Assembly (NCBI GenBank): GCA_946122785.1
Contig: CAMGYJ010000011.1
Span: 38,652,513-38,716,512 of the forward strand
Direction of reading: 5' to 3'
Source of the DNA: Linum tenue
Lineage: Eukaryota; Streptophyta; Magnoliopsida; Malpighiales; Linaceae
Length of the DNA: 64,000 nt
In this document: piece after piece, positions 22,640 to 34,636 of the stretch
Numbering within the stretch: the stretch's first letter is position 1
How the letters are laid out: the number at the start of each line of letters is the position of its first letter
The notes under the pieces: generated by a model
What the model saw: the letters and a program-made list of their open reading frames with translations, nothing else
Database searches by the model: none
Told to the model about the DNA's origin: nothing
Made by a program: the position numbers and the translations under genes

Positions 22640-23690
22640 GTCAGCCTTTTATGTTTCTCGCATCCCCGATTGTCCTCATAATTTAAGGGTTGCTCCGTGA
22701 TTGGTTCTAGAGGTTGCATTGGGTAAATTGGTGCCCAAGTATCGTTTTGGGCTTACATGCGGTTGCTAGATTTCCATTACTATCCTAGTCAACTACCTTG
22801 ACTTCCACACAAGTGGGAAGATCGGGCTTGATCTCTTAATGTTCTGGTGCATTCGTGCAATCTAAGCCGGGTACTGATGTTTGGTTGCTGAGCGTGTTGC
22901 TCCCTTGTTACCTCTTCCCATTGATGGGCTGGTTTTCTAACAGGGATTACATCCACAAGTTGTTCTACGGGAGGTGGTAGTTCAGCTAGAGGCGGTGTGC
23001 ACTCTCCTGGATGTGCCTTATGCATCAATGGTCTAGCCTCATGAAGTTATTGTTGCACCAATTTAATCCGTTTTTGCAAGCCTTTGGCTTCATCTAAGAC
23101 TAGATGAGAGTTATCAATCTCCTTTTTGTGAGATAATTCAGCGACATAACCAAATTCTCCAAAGATTTTATCTAGCAGGATTATCCCAGATACAATGTTC
23201 ATACAAAGTGTTGACTATACAAAATGCATATTGAATCATTCAAAGTGTAAACATGCGTGCAAGATGGTCGGACACCCCATGATCAAGGCATTCAACAATG
23301 ATTCGCTGGTAGCGATACTAGGCTTCATGGATTGATTCTGGCTCACCTTGTTTGAACTCCTGAATGCAGAAGTACCACTCATCCATATTTATGACCTTGA
23401 ATGTTTTAGATAAGGGAACAAAGTAGAGATTAAGCAGTGCAACATGACTGTCAGGTTCTTACCCAAAAATGTGCCCCAGCCGCCGATATTCAAAGCAAAT
23501 TAGTGCTTGGGTCGACTATTTCAGACCTTTTGGATTCTGTCCCAGATCACAACACACACACAAAACATAAACAAGGAGTCAAAGTAAGAGAAAGAAAAGC
23601 GAAAAAGAAAAGAAAAGAAAAGGGGAGAGATAGAACTTGTACGTTATTCCTTTTCTGATATTTGTGAGACTTCCCGGCAACAGTGCCAAA
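22640..23690 (-). mobile_element. Degenerate internal region of a minus-strand Athila-like element
   Basis: About 1 kb. Near 23150-23440 the minus strand shows a heavily stopped gag-like stretch with FKQGEPESIHEA, resembling the gag motif 'F-Q-G-x-E-x-x-x-EAW-E-R'. The right edge is a primer-binding site (23672-23688). The rest of gag-pol is deleted. Confidence 0.5.
23672..23688 (-). other. Primer-binding site (tRNA-Asp, degenerate)
   Basis: On the minus strand it reads TGGCACTGTTGCCGGGA, matching the tRNA-Asp complement with two mismatches. It marks the start of the internal region of a minus-strand element whose 5' LTR lies to the right. Confidence 0.7.
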
Positions 23691-24689
23691 AGTTGATTGT
23701 GGATTGTTGCAGCAACGAAATTTACTTGGAAAGGAAATCTATACTAGTTGGGCGAGTGAGGACGCATGGGAGTAGACCTGGCAATCGGGTCGGGTTGGGT
23801 AATTTCGGGTTGGGAACTTCGGTTACGGGTCGGGTCATGTTTGGTTGGCTGATTTTGGGTCAAATATTGACCCAACCTATTCGGTTTTGGGTCAGGTTAC
23901 AGGTCATTTCGGGTTACGAGAGTTCTCAGAAACACTATAAAAAATGCTTCATATTTTCTTAAAGAATACTAATTTTCACATATGCATGACAATAGTTTAC
24001 CTAACACATGTCAATTAACATATTCTCAAATCCTCCCACGCTAATGAAATGAAATACAAATTGCGCAAATCTTCAAAAAGCAATCACAAGAGTAATACTA
24101 CTACAAGAAACACATGATATTTGATTATCCTTAAACTCCAAACATGTCATTCAAATCCTTGTGATTTTTTTAAACATCTCACCAATTTATGAGTGATTTT
24201 ATCATATTTTGGGAGTGATATATGAAATGGAACAGGTCTAACGAGTCGACTCGCTAACCCACCCAACCCGACCCAAAAAATTACGGGTTATCGGGTTCGG
24301 GTCATTCGGATATCGGGTTACAAAAATTTCTAGTTTTTTATCGGTTTTGGGTCGGGTCAACGGGTCGGGTTGTAATTTGCCAGGTCTACATGGGAGAGAG
24401 GTGTTGCATAGGTAAAGCTTCCCCTAGATTTTCTATATACGTTCCCTCTGTAATGGCAACATATGAATTGGTGATTTCTTATGTTATTTAATCCCACTTT
24501 AATCCGTATTGCGGATCAATGGGAGATAAGGACCCCTACGAATTTCTCCCTTGAGGTGTCACATGATGACACTCTATTTATAGTGTTCATCACTCCCATA
24601 TTTGATACATTTCCCCCCTTCTATCAATGCATCTTTAGTACTTGCTCATCTATTTCATATCTAAATCATAACTAACTGGTCAATGGGAC
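23691..24689 (-). mobile_element. Minus-strand 5' LTR, interrupted by a hAT miniature element
   Basis: Lies directly upstream (minus strand) of the primer-binding site. A TATA-like sequence CTATAAATAGAG is present on the minus strand near 24575-24586. A hAT miniature element (23773-24388) splits it. The outer LTR boundary is not clear. Its terminus does not match the LTR at 21062, so the two LTRs may come from different elements. Confidence 0.4.
23773..24388. mobile_element. hAT-type miniature element with perfect 8-bp target duplication
   Basis: The 616-bp element starts TAGACCTGGCAATCGGG and ends TTGCCAGGTCTA, with an inverted terminal repeat TAGACCTGGCAA. Flanking CATGGGAG occurs at 23765-23772 and 24389-24396. 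Subterminal CGGGTCGGGT-type repeats lie at both ends. An 8-bp duplication and short inverted ends are hallmarks of hAT elements. No transposase is present. Confidence 0.88.
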
Positions 24690-25600
24690 TTTGATAGACC
24701 TAGCTTGTATTTTGTTATTCTTTTATGCCTTCTCGATATGTTTTATGCTTTTCAAGGTGAAATAAAACCTAGGAGGATGTGGATCAAGCATTAGATGATT
24801 CTGGAGGACCAAAGGAGCTAACAAGAGAAGAATATGTAGTTTTCATTTAAGAGATGAGGTCTAATGATAGAGAAGCCTACAAATAACCACAAGAATAGCC
24901 CAAGAAGAGCACAATAGAAAAAGACTCGGCCCAAACCAAATCAAGAACCAATGGTGATCCAGTAATGGGTCCGGTCCAACCACTGCCCAAGCAGACATGG
25001 TCAACCACAGAGAAATGTTTAGGAGAGGTTGCTTATGGGTCAGGGAGTCCATTCCACAATGAAAAACAGTGGTAGTCTCAGCCGCCACCCAATCGCTACT
25101 ATTGGGCACAAGCCCAATTGAGGTCCAGAAGGCCGTGCATAGACCCCAATTTAGAGAAATCATATCCTTATCCGGTTAGGAAGGTTTTGGCTGAGTTATA
25201 TCACTATAAATATGGAGCTAGACTCATTAGTTCCATAGGCTGCACGATTTTATTCAAAACTTTAGTAGACACTCTATTAGAGTGAGATCTTAGCATTTGT
25301 CGGAGAGGTTAGAGAGAAATTGGCATTTACTTGTCATCCATCTAATCAGAAGAGTCCTTACATGCAGCTACTACTTCAAGATAACTTCTAGACGCCATCT
25401 TGACGAAGTAAGCACTTCCCAAAATCAGCGGCCATGATATCGATTCTCACTTTGGACTACGGAAATAGGTATAATTTCTGGGCCCAAGTTTCCTTCCTCG
25501 AATCTTTGCTCTAGAATCTGAGTCCCAATAATCTCGAGCCCTAAGTGGTCCACTCGCCTGCGTTGACCTAAAAATGCACAGAACGCTATCAAAACTGTAA
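24690..25600 (+). mobile_element. Probable plus-strand LTR-like sequence
   Basis: Begins TGATAGACCTAGC, like the starts at 20142 and 40119, after CAATGGGACTT. A TATA box CACTATAAATATGG lies near 25201 with a downstream AGACACTCTATTAGAGTG inverted repeat. No partner LTR or primer-binding site was found, so this is tentative. No gene is seen. Confidence 0.35.
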
Positions 25601-26588
25601 ATGGATAACAAAAGAAATTCCAAATACACTTTCAACATTCACATAGCAAGTCCAAGGTATTATGATGCTAAAGATGGAAAAATCAATGTACTTTCAATCA
25701 TAATACGCGGGTCGAAAAAAAGTATATTTCATGTGTCATCAATATGTATGCTATTTATTCTTGAGGAAAGCCTTGATGGGCGCACATTCTTCAGTAGCCT
25801 TGGAATATCTTTCAAGCATCATAGAGAGATTAATCATAGTGTACTTGAAATCGCAAAATTTGTTCTTTAAGCTAATTTGTTCTTCGCGGTGGAAGATATT
25901 CCTGAATGAAGGATTGGGAAAACTCATCCCAAGTTATGAACTTGTAAGGAAGATAAAAATCAAGCCATAGCCTTGGTTTTCTCGATAAGGAAAAAGGGAA
26001 AAAGTGTGCTTCATTGCATTCTCATGACCCTTTGGAACTCCATAGATTTTCAGGAAAAGGTTTAACATGTTGGATGAAATTATCACATATCTTCCAATGA
26101 ATTTTTATGCTTGTATCATTTGGATCATAGAAGTATGTTATTGAGTTGTTGTATCTGCAAGTTTAGGTAATGAAGAAAAATGTAGCTTCAACCACATTCT
26201 CTGGTGCACTAATCGATTTTCTTTTAGCTATTAGTGATACGATTTTCATGTCATATTAGTTTGGTTTTTGACAATGTGCTAATATTTTGATGATCATATG
26301 TAAAATAAATAAGAGGCACAATATCATAGTGGCAGGGTTTTATTTTTTTTCTTCGGCTTTTTCTTGTAGTGAGATAAGTTAGATGAATGGTGAACAGAAA
26401 ACACTGATAACAATGGATAAGATTCTTTCTCGCCAATTATATTATTTTTCAAGTGCGGCAAGTAGAGAAACTTTGAAGAGGATGAGAGGAAGGATCAACA
26501 ATCTCAACTCAGTGATATTGTCATTAAAGGAAAAAAAATGTATTGTACATGATATATGCACACATAGAAAAACAAAACCTATTAAATC
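25601..26588. other. Gene-free stretch downstream of the aspartic protease gene
   Basis: AT-rich sequence with only short open frames of ordinary random length. I see no domains, repeats or terminal structures. It would include the 3' untranslated region of the minus-strand gene that ends at 26589. Confidence 0.5.
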
Positions 26589-29500
26589 CTAATAGTTAAC
26601 TATCAATAAGACCCAACATGTGCACAAGAGAGCTACAATGGTTGGAGGCCACAACTCCAAGGATAAGTCTCTATAAGAACTACTTAAGTTCGATTGGCTG
26701 GGGCTTGCGAAGTCTTTGTTAGAGAGAGAAATATTTGTTACCAATGAGCCTGAAAGAGAGGTACCAAGAAGGGCATCAGAGTTATCATTCGAGAATATAA
26801 AGAATTGGTCAATGAACATTCCCCATAAGTGAAGGTCATGTTTTATTGAACTTACAATTATAATCAACCCAGCCAACCCGTCCATTATCCATATCGTACA
26901 CGAAAATCTTGTCTTTCAAAATGAGTTCTACACATCAGAACAAGTGATCAAGATGAAAATCAGATTCAGAACTTTAAGCAAAACATTCTTAACTAACCAG
27001 AAAGAATGTCTTGTAACATTTAATGTTTTGCATGGCAACTAATGAGAATGTTTGTAGTTTTATTATTCACTTGATTTTTTCTTAGTAAAAGATGAGAATG
27101 TCATTTACCTCTTAAAATTGTTTGTCCATGATTCTTCAGAAATCCTAGACACCACATCCCAATACCTTCCTGTTGCAAGGAAGAATGGCCCTAGTGCTAT
27201 AAGAATTTTTGGGGCATAATAACAAGTGAAAATTTCATGAATAAAATCAATAACCGACAAGGTCTGTAATATAACAACTTACATCTGAAACAATAAGGTA
27301 TTCTTGTGGTTTTATTACCAACGAAGCTCCACCCACAAAACTAAAACTCACTAGCGGAAATATATGAGATACACTGAATATGAAGGTAATGAAGTAAGAA
27401 AAATGAAGTGTCCAATACATGCATGAGAATCTTCATAACATAATTTGAAAATCAATCCATCAATGGTAGATCTATTATCAAACCTGGAACCGATTAAGTA
27501 ACATTGGCGTCCACTATGTACTCTCGGAGTTGCAGAGTGGGAGACAACACTAGTAACCTAAAATTTCAACCAATAATGAGCTTTTTTGGGGTGAACACAC
27601 AAAATTCTTAAGAAGTTACAAAAATATCTCATACAGTGTAGTTCTACTATAACATTTAGAATAATAAGCTTGTAGTTAAAATGCTATTTCACATGAAAAA
27701 ATGAGTGTTTTTTTCGTTCTTTGATTATTGGCCTATTTTGTACTTCTTTCCCTATGTAAGTGATGAAACTAAGTTTGAAATCATCTAGTGCTCACTATCA
27801 AGAAATAAAAGGAAAATGTTGTTTCTTCTCTTATTTTATGTTTTTTTCCTAGTAAAGTGGCATAATAATGATTGATATAGTATGTTTCCTAATAAGTATC
27901 ATCCATAAGATTTTAGTCTACCTTCATACAATATACAAATTGGCAAACTCTAGATTTGACTTTCTAGCATCCTAAATTTTTATGGGCGTAATCATAAACA
28001 AGGAAATGCAAAAGATAAGTCTTAGTCATAGTGTTTTACGGTGGAAACTTTTGAAGGTCATACTTTGATTGTGCTTCTAACTTCTGTAAATTAAAACAGT
28101 TGCTACTCAGTTTACACTTTTTCAAACAATGTTCAAATGAGGATGTTTGATTCTTGGGGTATCTAAGTTAATTACCACTACTCTTATGAAGATTCCTTTG
28201 TAAAAACTCCAAGACTACAACTACTTCCACACCTATCGAGAATCCGTTATGGAATGAGAACTCTGCAAATAAGGGTTACACAAAAAAAACAGTTGTTAGA
28301 CAGGTGTGTCTATGGAATGAGAATCCGTTATGGAATGAGAACTCTGCAAATAAGGGTTACACAAAAAAACAGTTGTTAGACAGGTGTGTCTATGTGATTA
28401 TTCTTGTTCCCCTCCTCTCTGTATTAGACTGGATACTTATTGCAAAAACATCCACGTAGTTAACGTAAAACCACTCCACCTTTGTATACCAGATTTCTTC
28501 ACTTTCTTCCAATAAGTTAGACTCATCGACCATTATGCATCTCACGCTCTCAAATCTTCTTCGCGTGAAAAGCACATACACACAAATGAACTACAACACA
28601 TCCAGGAGCCTAGGATGTGTACCTCAATTCAAACCATGCCGTTGTTGCTTCATGGTTCCAACAACATCATGAATTTTAGCCCTAATGTTAGTCTTGATAA
28701 AAATAACATTGTTGCTTGACACCGCGATGTTGCAAGACTCATGATGATTTTTTATTTTCTTTGAACCTTCAACATTGTTAACATTTGATGTCGTTGTGCC
28801 TAAATAGATTGACCTATTTAAACCAATAAAATGTTCCAAACTAAAAAATGTATTATCTAAGACAAAATGTTTTCTAGGTTTAAGAACATAGGATTCAAAT
28901 ATTGAGATGTAACTAATTGCCTCGTATAGTTGAATGAAATTGGTAAATACCTTCTTCAACCTAGTTCACTCATCCCAACATTTAACAAGTTTAGGGAAAG
29001 AAAAGTTACTTACAGCATTGACAAGGGGATCGTAAGCTTTTTCGGTGATGTATATCATATTTGTTCCACTATCAACAATTGTCCCATGACGAGTTGACGT
29101 CGCAAACACTATTGGATCAATGGGCAACATCTGCCCATTAACAACGATGCTTTGGAGATATAAGTTGTAGTGACGCCTGCCATTAGAAGAGGAAGCCACC
29201 TTAATATTCATATTTTACCGTCAAATGAACAATAATAGTTTGCAATTGCACAATAAATTATATTATTTTAATGCAAAAGCTCACAAATATGATTGAAAAA
29301 TAGTGTGCAGTCATGATGATAGAAGAAGAATCATAACCATAAAACATTTCACTAAAAGAGCCTAAGCAATTATATAGGAAGGAAACAACTTACTGTGATG
29401 GGACAAGGGGAGTATAGACTATCCCTGGCTCCAGAATCTGTCCAAGAACAAGAATACCACCTCCTGTTCCCTCTCCTTTCAAGCAATGAGAGAAAACCCG

Positions 29501-32500
29501 GGGTGTTATTGCTCTGGACGATAATTGTGACATGACAGATAGATCACCTCGACCAAATCCAAAGATTCCATCAAATTCATTGTAAGTATCCACCAAGGCA
29601 CCCGACTGGTAGGTACTGACACTATATCCAACATAACATTCTTCATAATTAGATTCCATAAGAAAAAAAGGAAACAAGAGTCATGACTAGACAAGAACAA
29701 CACAACTCATGGTTTCTTGTACACGATTACTCACAATCAATTAAATAATTTTTGTGTAAGGATCAAGAGTAACCAAATCAAGGTCTCATATATGGTACAA
29801 TTTGTTTTATACCAATTATTTAGCCAATAGATTTTAGTGGAGCTGATAAACACTTATCGGTTATCCGGTAAACTGAAAAACCAAACAGAGAATGTTGGTT
29901 AATCGGATAACCGATAACTATTAAATAGATGTATTTTTCGATGTCGGTTGAAGCATTGATGACTTTCAGTTACTAACTAATAAAACACCATTGCACTACA
30001 AGCAACTACCCACCCGACTAGCCACACTCCACCGCATCTACCTCCTCAATCATGAGTCACGGCCTGCTTGTCTCAACATTGCATCCTACTAACCTCCTCC
30101 CATATTTCCCTAATCCCAAACCATACACACAATTGAAAAACCCTAATCCCAAGACTCTCATCACCCCGTTGTTAGCCTCTCATGCATCTCATTAGTTGTT
30201 GCCTCATCGTCTGTCGTACTCATCCTCTTATACTCCTAGTCCTAGAAACCATCTTGTCTCCCCTTACACGTAATCGACCTTATATCATCTCTTAACTCAT
30301 AAACAGAACCTGAAATCATAAATTAAGTCCCCACTTCCCAGACATGAGTGGGGTTAGATTCTTGGGATGGGAAGTACTAGTAGTTCCATTGTGTTACTCA
30401 TATCATTAACTTGATTGTTACTTATGGGTTGAAGGAAGTTTGAATTTCTGTTGTATGGTTTTGAGATATAGTGAAATAGATGAATTAATTTCCATAAAGG
30501 CTTGAAAGATTCAAGGATGTTGCTACGTATATGGAGATCGATACATAGAAACTTATTGCTATGGATGTTTCCAAAGAGGTGGAACTCCACATTAATGATG
30601 TTGGGGTCTTAATAGAGGCTTGAGAAGGTGTTTTGTTTAATATATAGACTAGATGAAAAAAGGTTCGAAGAGGGGTTTGCCAACAGAAAAGATTGGAGTA
30701 GTGTCAGAAGGTTGATGAAATATTAGAAGTTCTTTCGTGATTTGGTTGCCTATGATCTGGTATATTGGCTAATACTACAAGTTTATTGTTATGATTTTAT
30801 GCACTTACTTACTCACATAATGTCTAAATTAATTTAGATTCTTTCTAGGAATATCATATGTGATGCCACATCTCTTACTCACGTATCTTGTAGACATTTA
30901 CTAGGTCATAAGAATATCGAATGAGGATGCATATAAAGAGATACAATGTATAGCAATAAGAACTATGGTAAAGGTAGCGAAATACTGGTTTGAGGTAGAT
31001 ATTGAAGATAATATAAAGATGAATAATGTGATTCACATGGTATGTATGTTAGATCCTATACACAAATTGGGGGTATGTGTCTTGGATTTTGAAGCAGATG
31101 TATGAAGAAAATAATGGGGGAATTTGATTGATGATATTAAAGATGAGATGACTACACTATTTCAAATTATAAAGACAAATTCTTGCCTCACCCCTTAAGT
31201 AAACTACTTATGGGAGTAGTACTAATATCGGTGTAGCAGCTATTGCCACTAGTAGAAGTTTGAGTAGTGGTATAGTTATGAGAGAAAACTTTACCTCTCA
31301 ACTCAAGACCAAGAGTAAAGAGGATTTGATGTTCTTCAGAGTTTAACATCTATCTAAGGGATGCTGATAATGCTATTATTGAAGATGATGACAATGTCAA
31401 GTTAGAAATTCTCAAATGGTGGTTCCAAAAAAAGTATTAGATATCTCATGCTTTCTCTATTCTAATATCTTTTGTCGCCTCCGACTCTACTTTCAACATG
31501 GGAGGTTGAGTTTTATTTTCATTCAGGTCATGTTTGACCCCTAAAATTGTGGAGGCATTAATTTGTGTAGAAGATCATATACGGTTTCTCTATTACAATG
31601 GGTTCATTATGCTTTACTTTCCATATTTGACATTTACATGTCACAATTGATGAATGATAATTTGCTAATTAACACTTCCGTTAATTGTTGGATTTTCATG
31701 TAGTTTATAATACTTTACAAGCTCGAATGGATAGTCAATATGAGAGTGGCAATGTGGCCTAAGCCTGAACTTTCACATTAACCCCACCCAACGATTGATG
31801 TTGGTGGTGTGGATTACACTTCTGATGTCAATCCTATTTAGGAGAATGAAGATCTCAATGTCGATTTTGAACATGAAAATTTGGAGTGATTTAAGAATGG
31901 TTATAGTTTAGGTATTTGATTTGGGTTAGGTAGTTGAACGTTTGGACTTCTTGATGTGTATTGTAAACTTATAGTTTATGTGTTGGTTTTAGCTTTACCT
32001 TTGGTATTATGAACCTCTCATTTATGTTTGGACTTGGATGATTAGTGTTTGGTGGTGTAGTGTTTATTTTTTGAACTTGGAATCTTTAATTTAGATGGTA
32101 TTGTATTTGTGTTACTGTGTAATTTACGTGGACATAATTTAATCATGTTTTGATGTTTCATTTTTGTTTAATATCATATACATAATAGCTGGCCAGGACT
32201 CAGGATGCAACATCATTTGAAGGTCTGGACTATAACATATGTAAGGCGACTGAAAGTAGCCAGAAATTTGTTATTTTTTTTGTTTTTGTTCGTTTTTTAA
32301 CCATCTATAACTACTTGTGCTTAGTGAAATTTTTATTTATAATTCAAACTTTCAATAAAGATGGTTATATGCAGATTATGGGGGTCAATGTCCTTTATAT
32401 ACTCAAGTTTTTCATTGATTGTTAGAATTAACCTAACGATTGTGTGGCGCGCTTACGTGTCTTCTTGTGTAAATGACACGCCATCATTCTACTAAATATG

Positions 32501-33464
32501 AATGTTTTAGTGTATTATACTTGAACAATAAATTGTAAATTCAACCAACATATACTACTCTAGTGGAGAGGCACTATAACTTACCCAAAGACAACAAGTG
32601 CCGAGGAGGAGGCGACCATTGAGTCCGGTGAGATGGAACTCAAATAAAACCTGTCTGTCATATAAAGGCCCGATGTTCCACTCCCGTCTGCGTATTGGAT
32701 TGTGTATGAGCATTGATGAGAGACACAATGAGTTGCGGCGGTTCTGGTAGCTGCTGCACAAAACTGATTCGAACAGGGAAGTGACCCAGCAGTGGATGAG
32801 GCTGCCGATTCAAAGAAATTAAGCGGCATCTGCATGCAACATACCAAATAAGCACAAGGAAAAGATTAAAAAACAAGTGCAGATCGTATTGTCATTCATT
32901 CCGAGGTTGAAAGAAATTACAAGCAAAGCTCACCCCGAGACGATTATAACGTGGACAGTTAGCACAAGCATTCGACTTAACCCACAACACCTCACTCCCA
33001 GTATCAATCAGCACCTTGAACTCTTGAGGTGGGAATCCCAGCTTAATTGGTGCCAAATAAACACTGGCGAAATCAAAATTTGGAGACAGAAGTCAATGAC
33101 TATAATTATATAATACTGATTGAACACAAAAGAATGCTAAAGTGCGCACCAGAATATATATAAATAAACAATAGGGCGTACGGTAGGTTAGCGTACGCAT
33201 GGACATACGCTAACCTTACGTTAGGCGTATATGTATAAAATGTTAGTGAAGGTACCCGGCGGATCTTTGCAGGGAGAAGCTGACAATGCCGCCAACAGAG
33301 CCGTCAAATAGGTGGGCGTGCCTGGCTCGGTCCCAGGCTGCGAGTTGCTCCATAGCAACCGGGGAGTTCAAAGGAGGTCTCCTCTCCAAATGGAGAAGGC
33401 TGGCGCTGCATACTGCTGAAACGGCAGCCAACGTGATCAGCAACACTGGACTGGTAACAGACAT
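26589..33464 (-). CDS. Aspartic protease (A1 family, plant ASPG/aspartic proteinase 36/39-like), 10 exons
   Basis: Exons on the minus strand: 33464-33256, 33063-32934, 32829-32585, 29621-29394, 29176-29014, 27557-27484, 27373-27283, 27169-27109, 26927-26856, 26749-26589. All nine introns are GT-AG and every phase agrees, giving 477 residues without internal stops. A hydrophobic N-terminal signal (about 1-22) precedes a pro-region. The first catalytic motif is DTGS (90-93), the flap Tyr is 159 (YADGSGTSG) and the second catalytic motif is DSGT (306-309). A hydrophobic C-terminal tail (about 457-475) suggests a GPI anchor, so a secreted or cell-surface protease is expected. Oddities: relatives have WVTC where this has WVKS (Ser100), CSTYQ where this has VSTYQ (Val196), and ILG where this has ILR (398-400). 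No expression evidence can be seen. It could be a slightly derived active gene or a young pseudogene with intact frame. Confidence 0.85.
28238..28394. repeat. 81-bp tandem duplication in intron 5
   Basis: Two units, starting at 28238 and 28319, both beginning GAGAATCCGTTATGGAATGA and nearly identical. They differ mainly in the length of an A run and at the end of the second unit. Intronic position means no effect on the coding sequence. Confidence 0.85.
29820..32250 (+). mobile_element. Degenerate hAT transposon inside intron 3
   Basis: The 2.96-kb third intron (29622-32584) of the protease gene is mostly this relic. At its left are CGGTTATCCGG and GGATAACCGATAAC motifs of the kind seen in hAT subterminal regions. 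Transposase remnants lie on the plus strand, opposite to the host gene. The termini are too decayed to fix. Confidence 0.5.
30960..31890 (+). pseudogene. hAT (RICESLEEPER-like) transposase C-terminal remnant
   Basis: The first stretch, [17 protein letters not shown] followed by [11 protein letters not shown], resembles the 'LDPRYK' block of plant hAT transposases. Near 31450-31600 a second stretch with [12 protein letters not shown], an in-frame stop, then [14 protein letters not shown] corresponds to the C-terminal hAT dimerisation domain. A final acidic tail ends at 31890. Several stops and frameshifts make it non-functional. The N-terminal BED finger is not recognisable. Confidence 0.6.
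33178..33232. repeat. Small inverted repeat in intron 1
   Basis: GGTTAGCGTA and TACGCTAACC form a perfect 10-bp stem around a short loop, with CGTACGGTA and TTACGTTAGGCG extending it imperfectly. It may be a tiny hairpin or the remains of a miniature inverted-repeat element. It lies wholly inside intron 1 (33064-33255). Confidence 0.6.
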
Positions 33465-34254
33465 TTTGAAACGAGCTAAAGAGACAGGGGAGAAACAGAG
33501 GATGCTGCAGTGCAGAGAAAGAACCCAGCAGCTGTGGCAGTTGGAAGATCAGGAGGCGGATAGAGGGAGAGGGCATGTGTTTGATGAGCTTGGTAGAATG
33601 AGGGGTGGGTGTCAAGTGGGATGGAAGGAGCATTTTGGGCCATGCTTGAAGCTAATCAGAAGATTTTAATAGTGGAAATATGGAATCTGCTTTGGGAGTT
33701 GTCAACTGCTAAACAAGGTGTTTACGTAGTGGAGAGGAGAGTAACTAAAGAGACGCATTTTTATGTGTATTAGGAAGTAATCAATATGCTGTTCCTTTTT
33801 ACTATAAAGAAACGACCCACAACTAGCCATATTGTCACATTAAGTAGAACTGGCAACAAGCTCAATCGAGGATTGAACTCCACTTGGATAAACTCTACCC
33901 TTTACAGATCAACGTAACATATTAACAATGCGATGCTAAATTTCATATCGCTTCCATCAAAAGCAATTTCATGCCCACCCTTCATGTCTAGGAACCCAAA
34001 TCTCCTCCCTGCTTTAAGGATTCTGAATGTATATTGCCGGCATTGAAACAAGAGGGACCCAAATGAGAAAATGGGCTGTGAATACAGGGGAAGAGGAGTC
34101 GGGATTGAATCGTAGATTACGATAGAAATTGGAACCGGGAAGGGAGAGATTGTAGTAAGGGAAGTATAAGGATGAAATTCAGAGGTTGACTTGAGGTTCT
34201 TCTGGCCCTGGCTCTGGGACAGTATAGAGATTAAAAACGCACCACGGTACGGTG
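33465..34254 (-). promoter_or_regulatory. Upstream region of the aspartic protease gene
   Basis: The 790 bases between the start codon and the TRIM element must include the 5' untranslated region and core promoter of the minus-strand gene. I see no clear TATA box at a usual distance. No other gene is convincing here: the plus-strand open frame at 33286-33669 is antisense to exon 1 and its leader. Confidence 0.4.
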
Positions 34255-34547
34255 TGTTAGTGTTGTAGTATATGATTCACGATTGAACCTCTCCCAACAA
34301 CTCGAGTTATTGGGATCAACTAGTTCTTGACATGGTATCAGAGCCTTCTGTGACCGAGAGGTCTTGTGTTCGATTCCCGGTGACCCCCATTTGTTAAGCA
34401 CATGGTATTCTTGTCTTCAGACCTGTGCAAACTTCAAGCCCTTGTGAGTGGCTTTCGTTTGAGGGGGCATGTTAGTGTTGTGGTATATGATCCACGATTG
34501 AACCTCTCCCAACAACTCGAGTTATTGGGATCAACTGGTTCTTGACA
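34255..34547 (+). mobile_element. Complete TRIM retrotransposon (293 bp)
   Basis: Two 78-bp terminal repeats (34255-34332 and 34470-34547, three mismatches) start TGTTAGTGTTGT and end GGTTCTTGACA or AGTTCTTGACA. The initiator tRNA-Met primer-binding site TGGTATCAGAGC (34333-34344) follows the first repeat. A polypurine tract GAGGGGG precedes the second, and CGGTG is duplicated on both sides (34250-34254, 34548-34552). It encodes nothing; such elements move with enzymes supplied by copia-type helpers. It lies about 0.8 kb upstream of the protease gene start. Confidence 0.93.
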
Positions 34548-34627
34548 CGGTGAACTGCCAGTGCCTTCCCTGCCGGATCCAGTCCGTTGGCAGCGACGAG
34601 GAAGGAAACCATCTGGACTTTAGCCCA

Positions 34628-34636
34628 CTGAAAGCG
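34628..34636. repeat. Left 9-bp target duplication of the fold-back element
   Basis: CTGAAAGCG, repeated exactly at 35770-35778. Confidence 0.85.

Noticed and set aside
21062..24689. Treating the minus-strand LTRs at 21062-22639 and right of 23691 as one element's LTR pair
   Set aside because: Their inner ends differ in sequence, so either one was replaced or they are from different elements; I kept them separate.
33286..33669. 127-residue plus-strand open frame upstream of the protease gene
   Set aside because: It is antisense to exon 1 of the protease and its leader, and has no recognisable domain.
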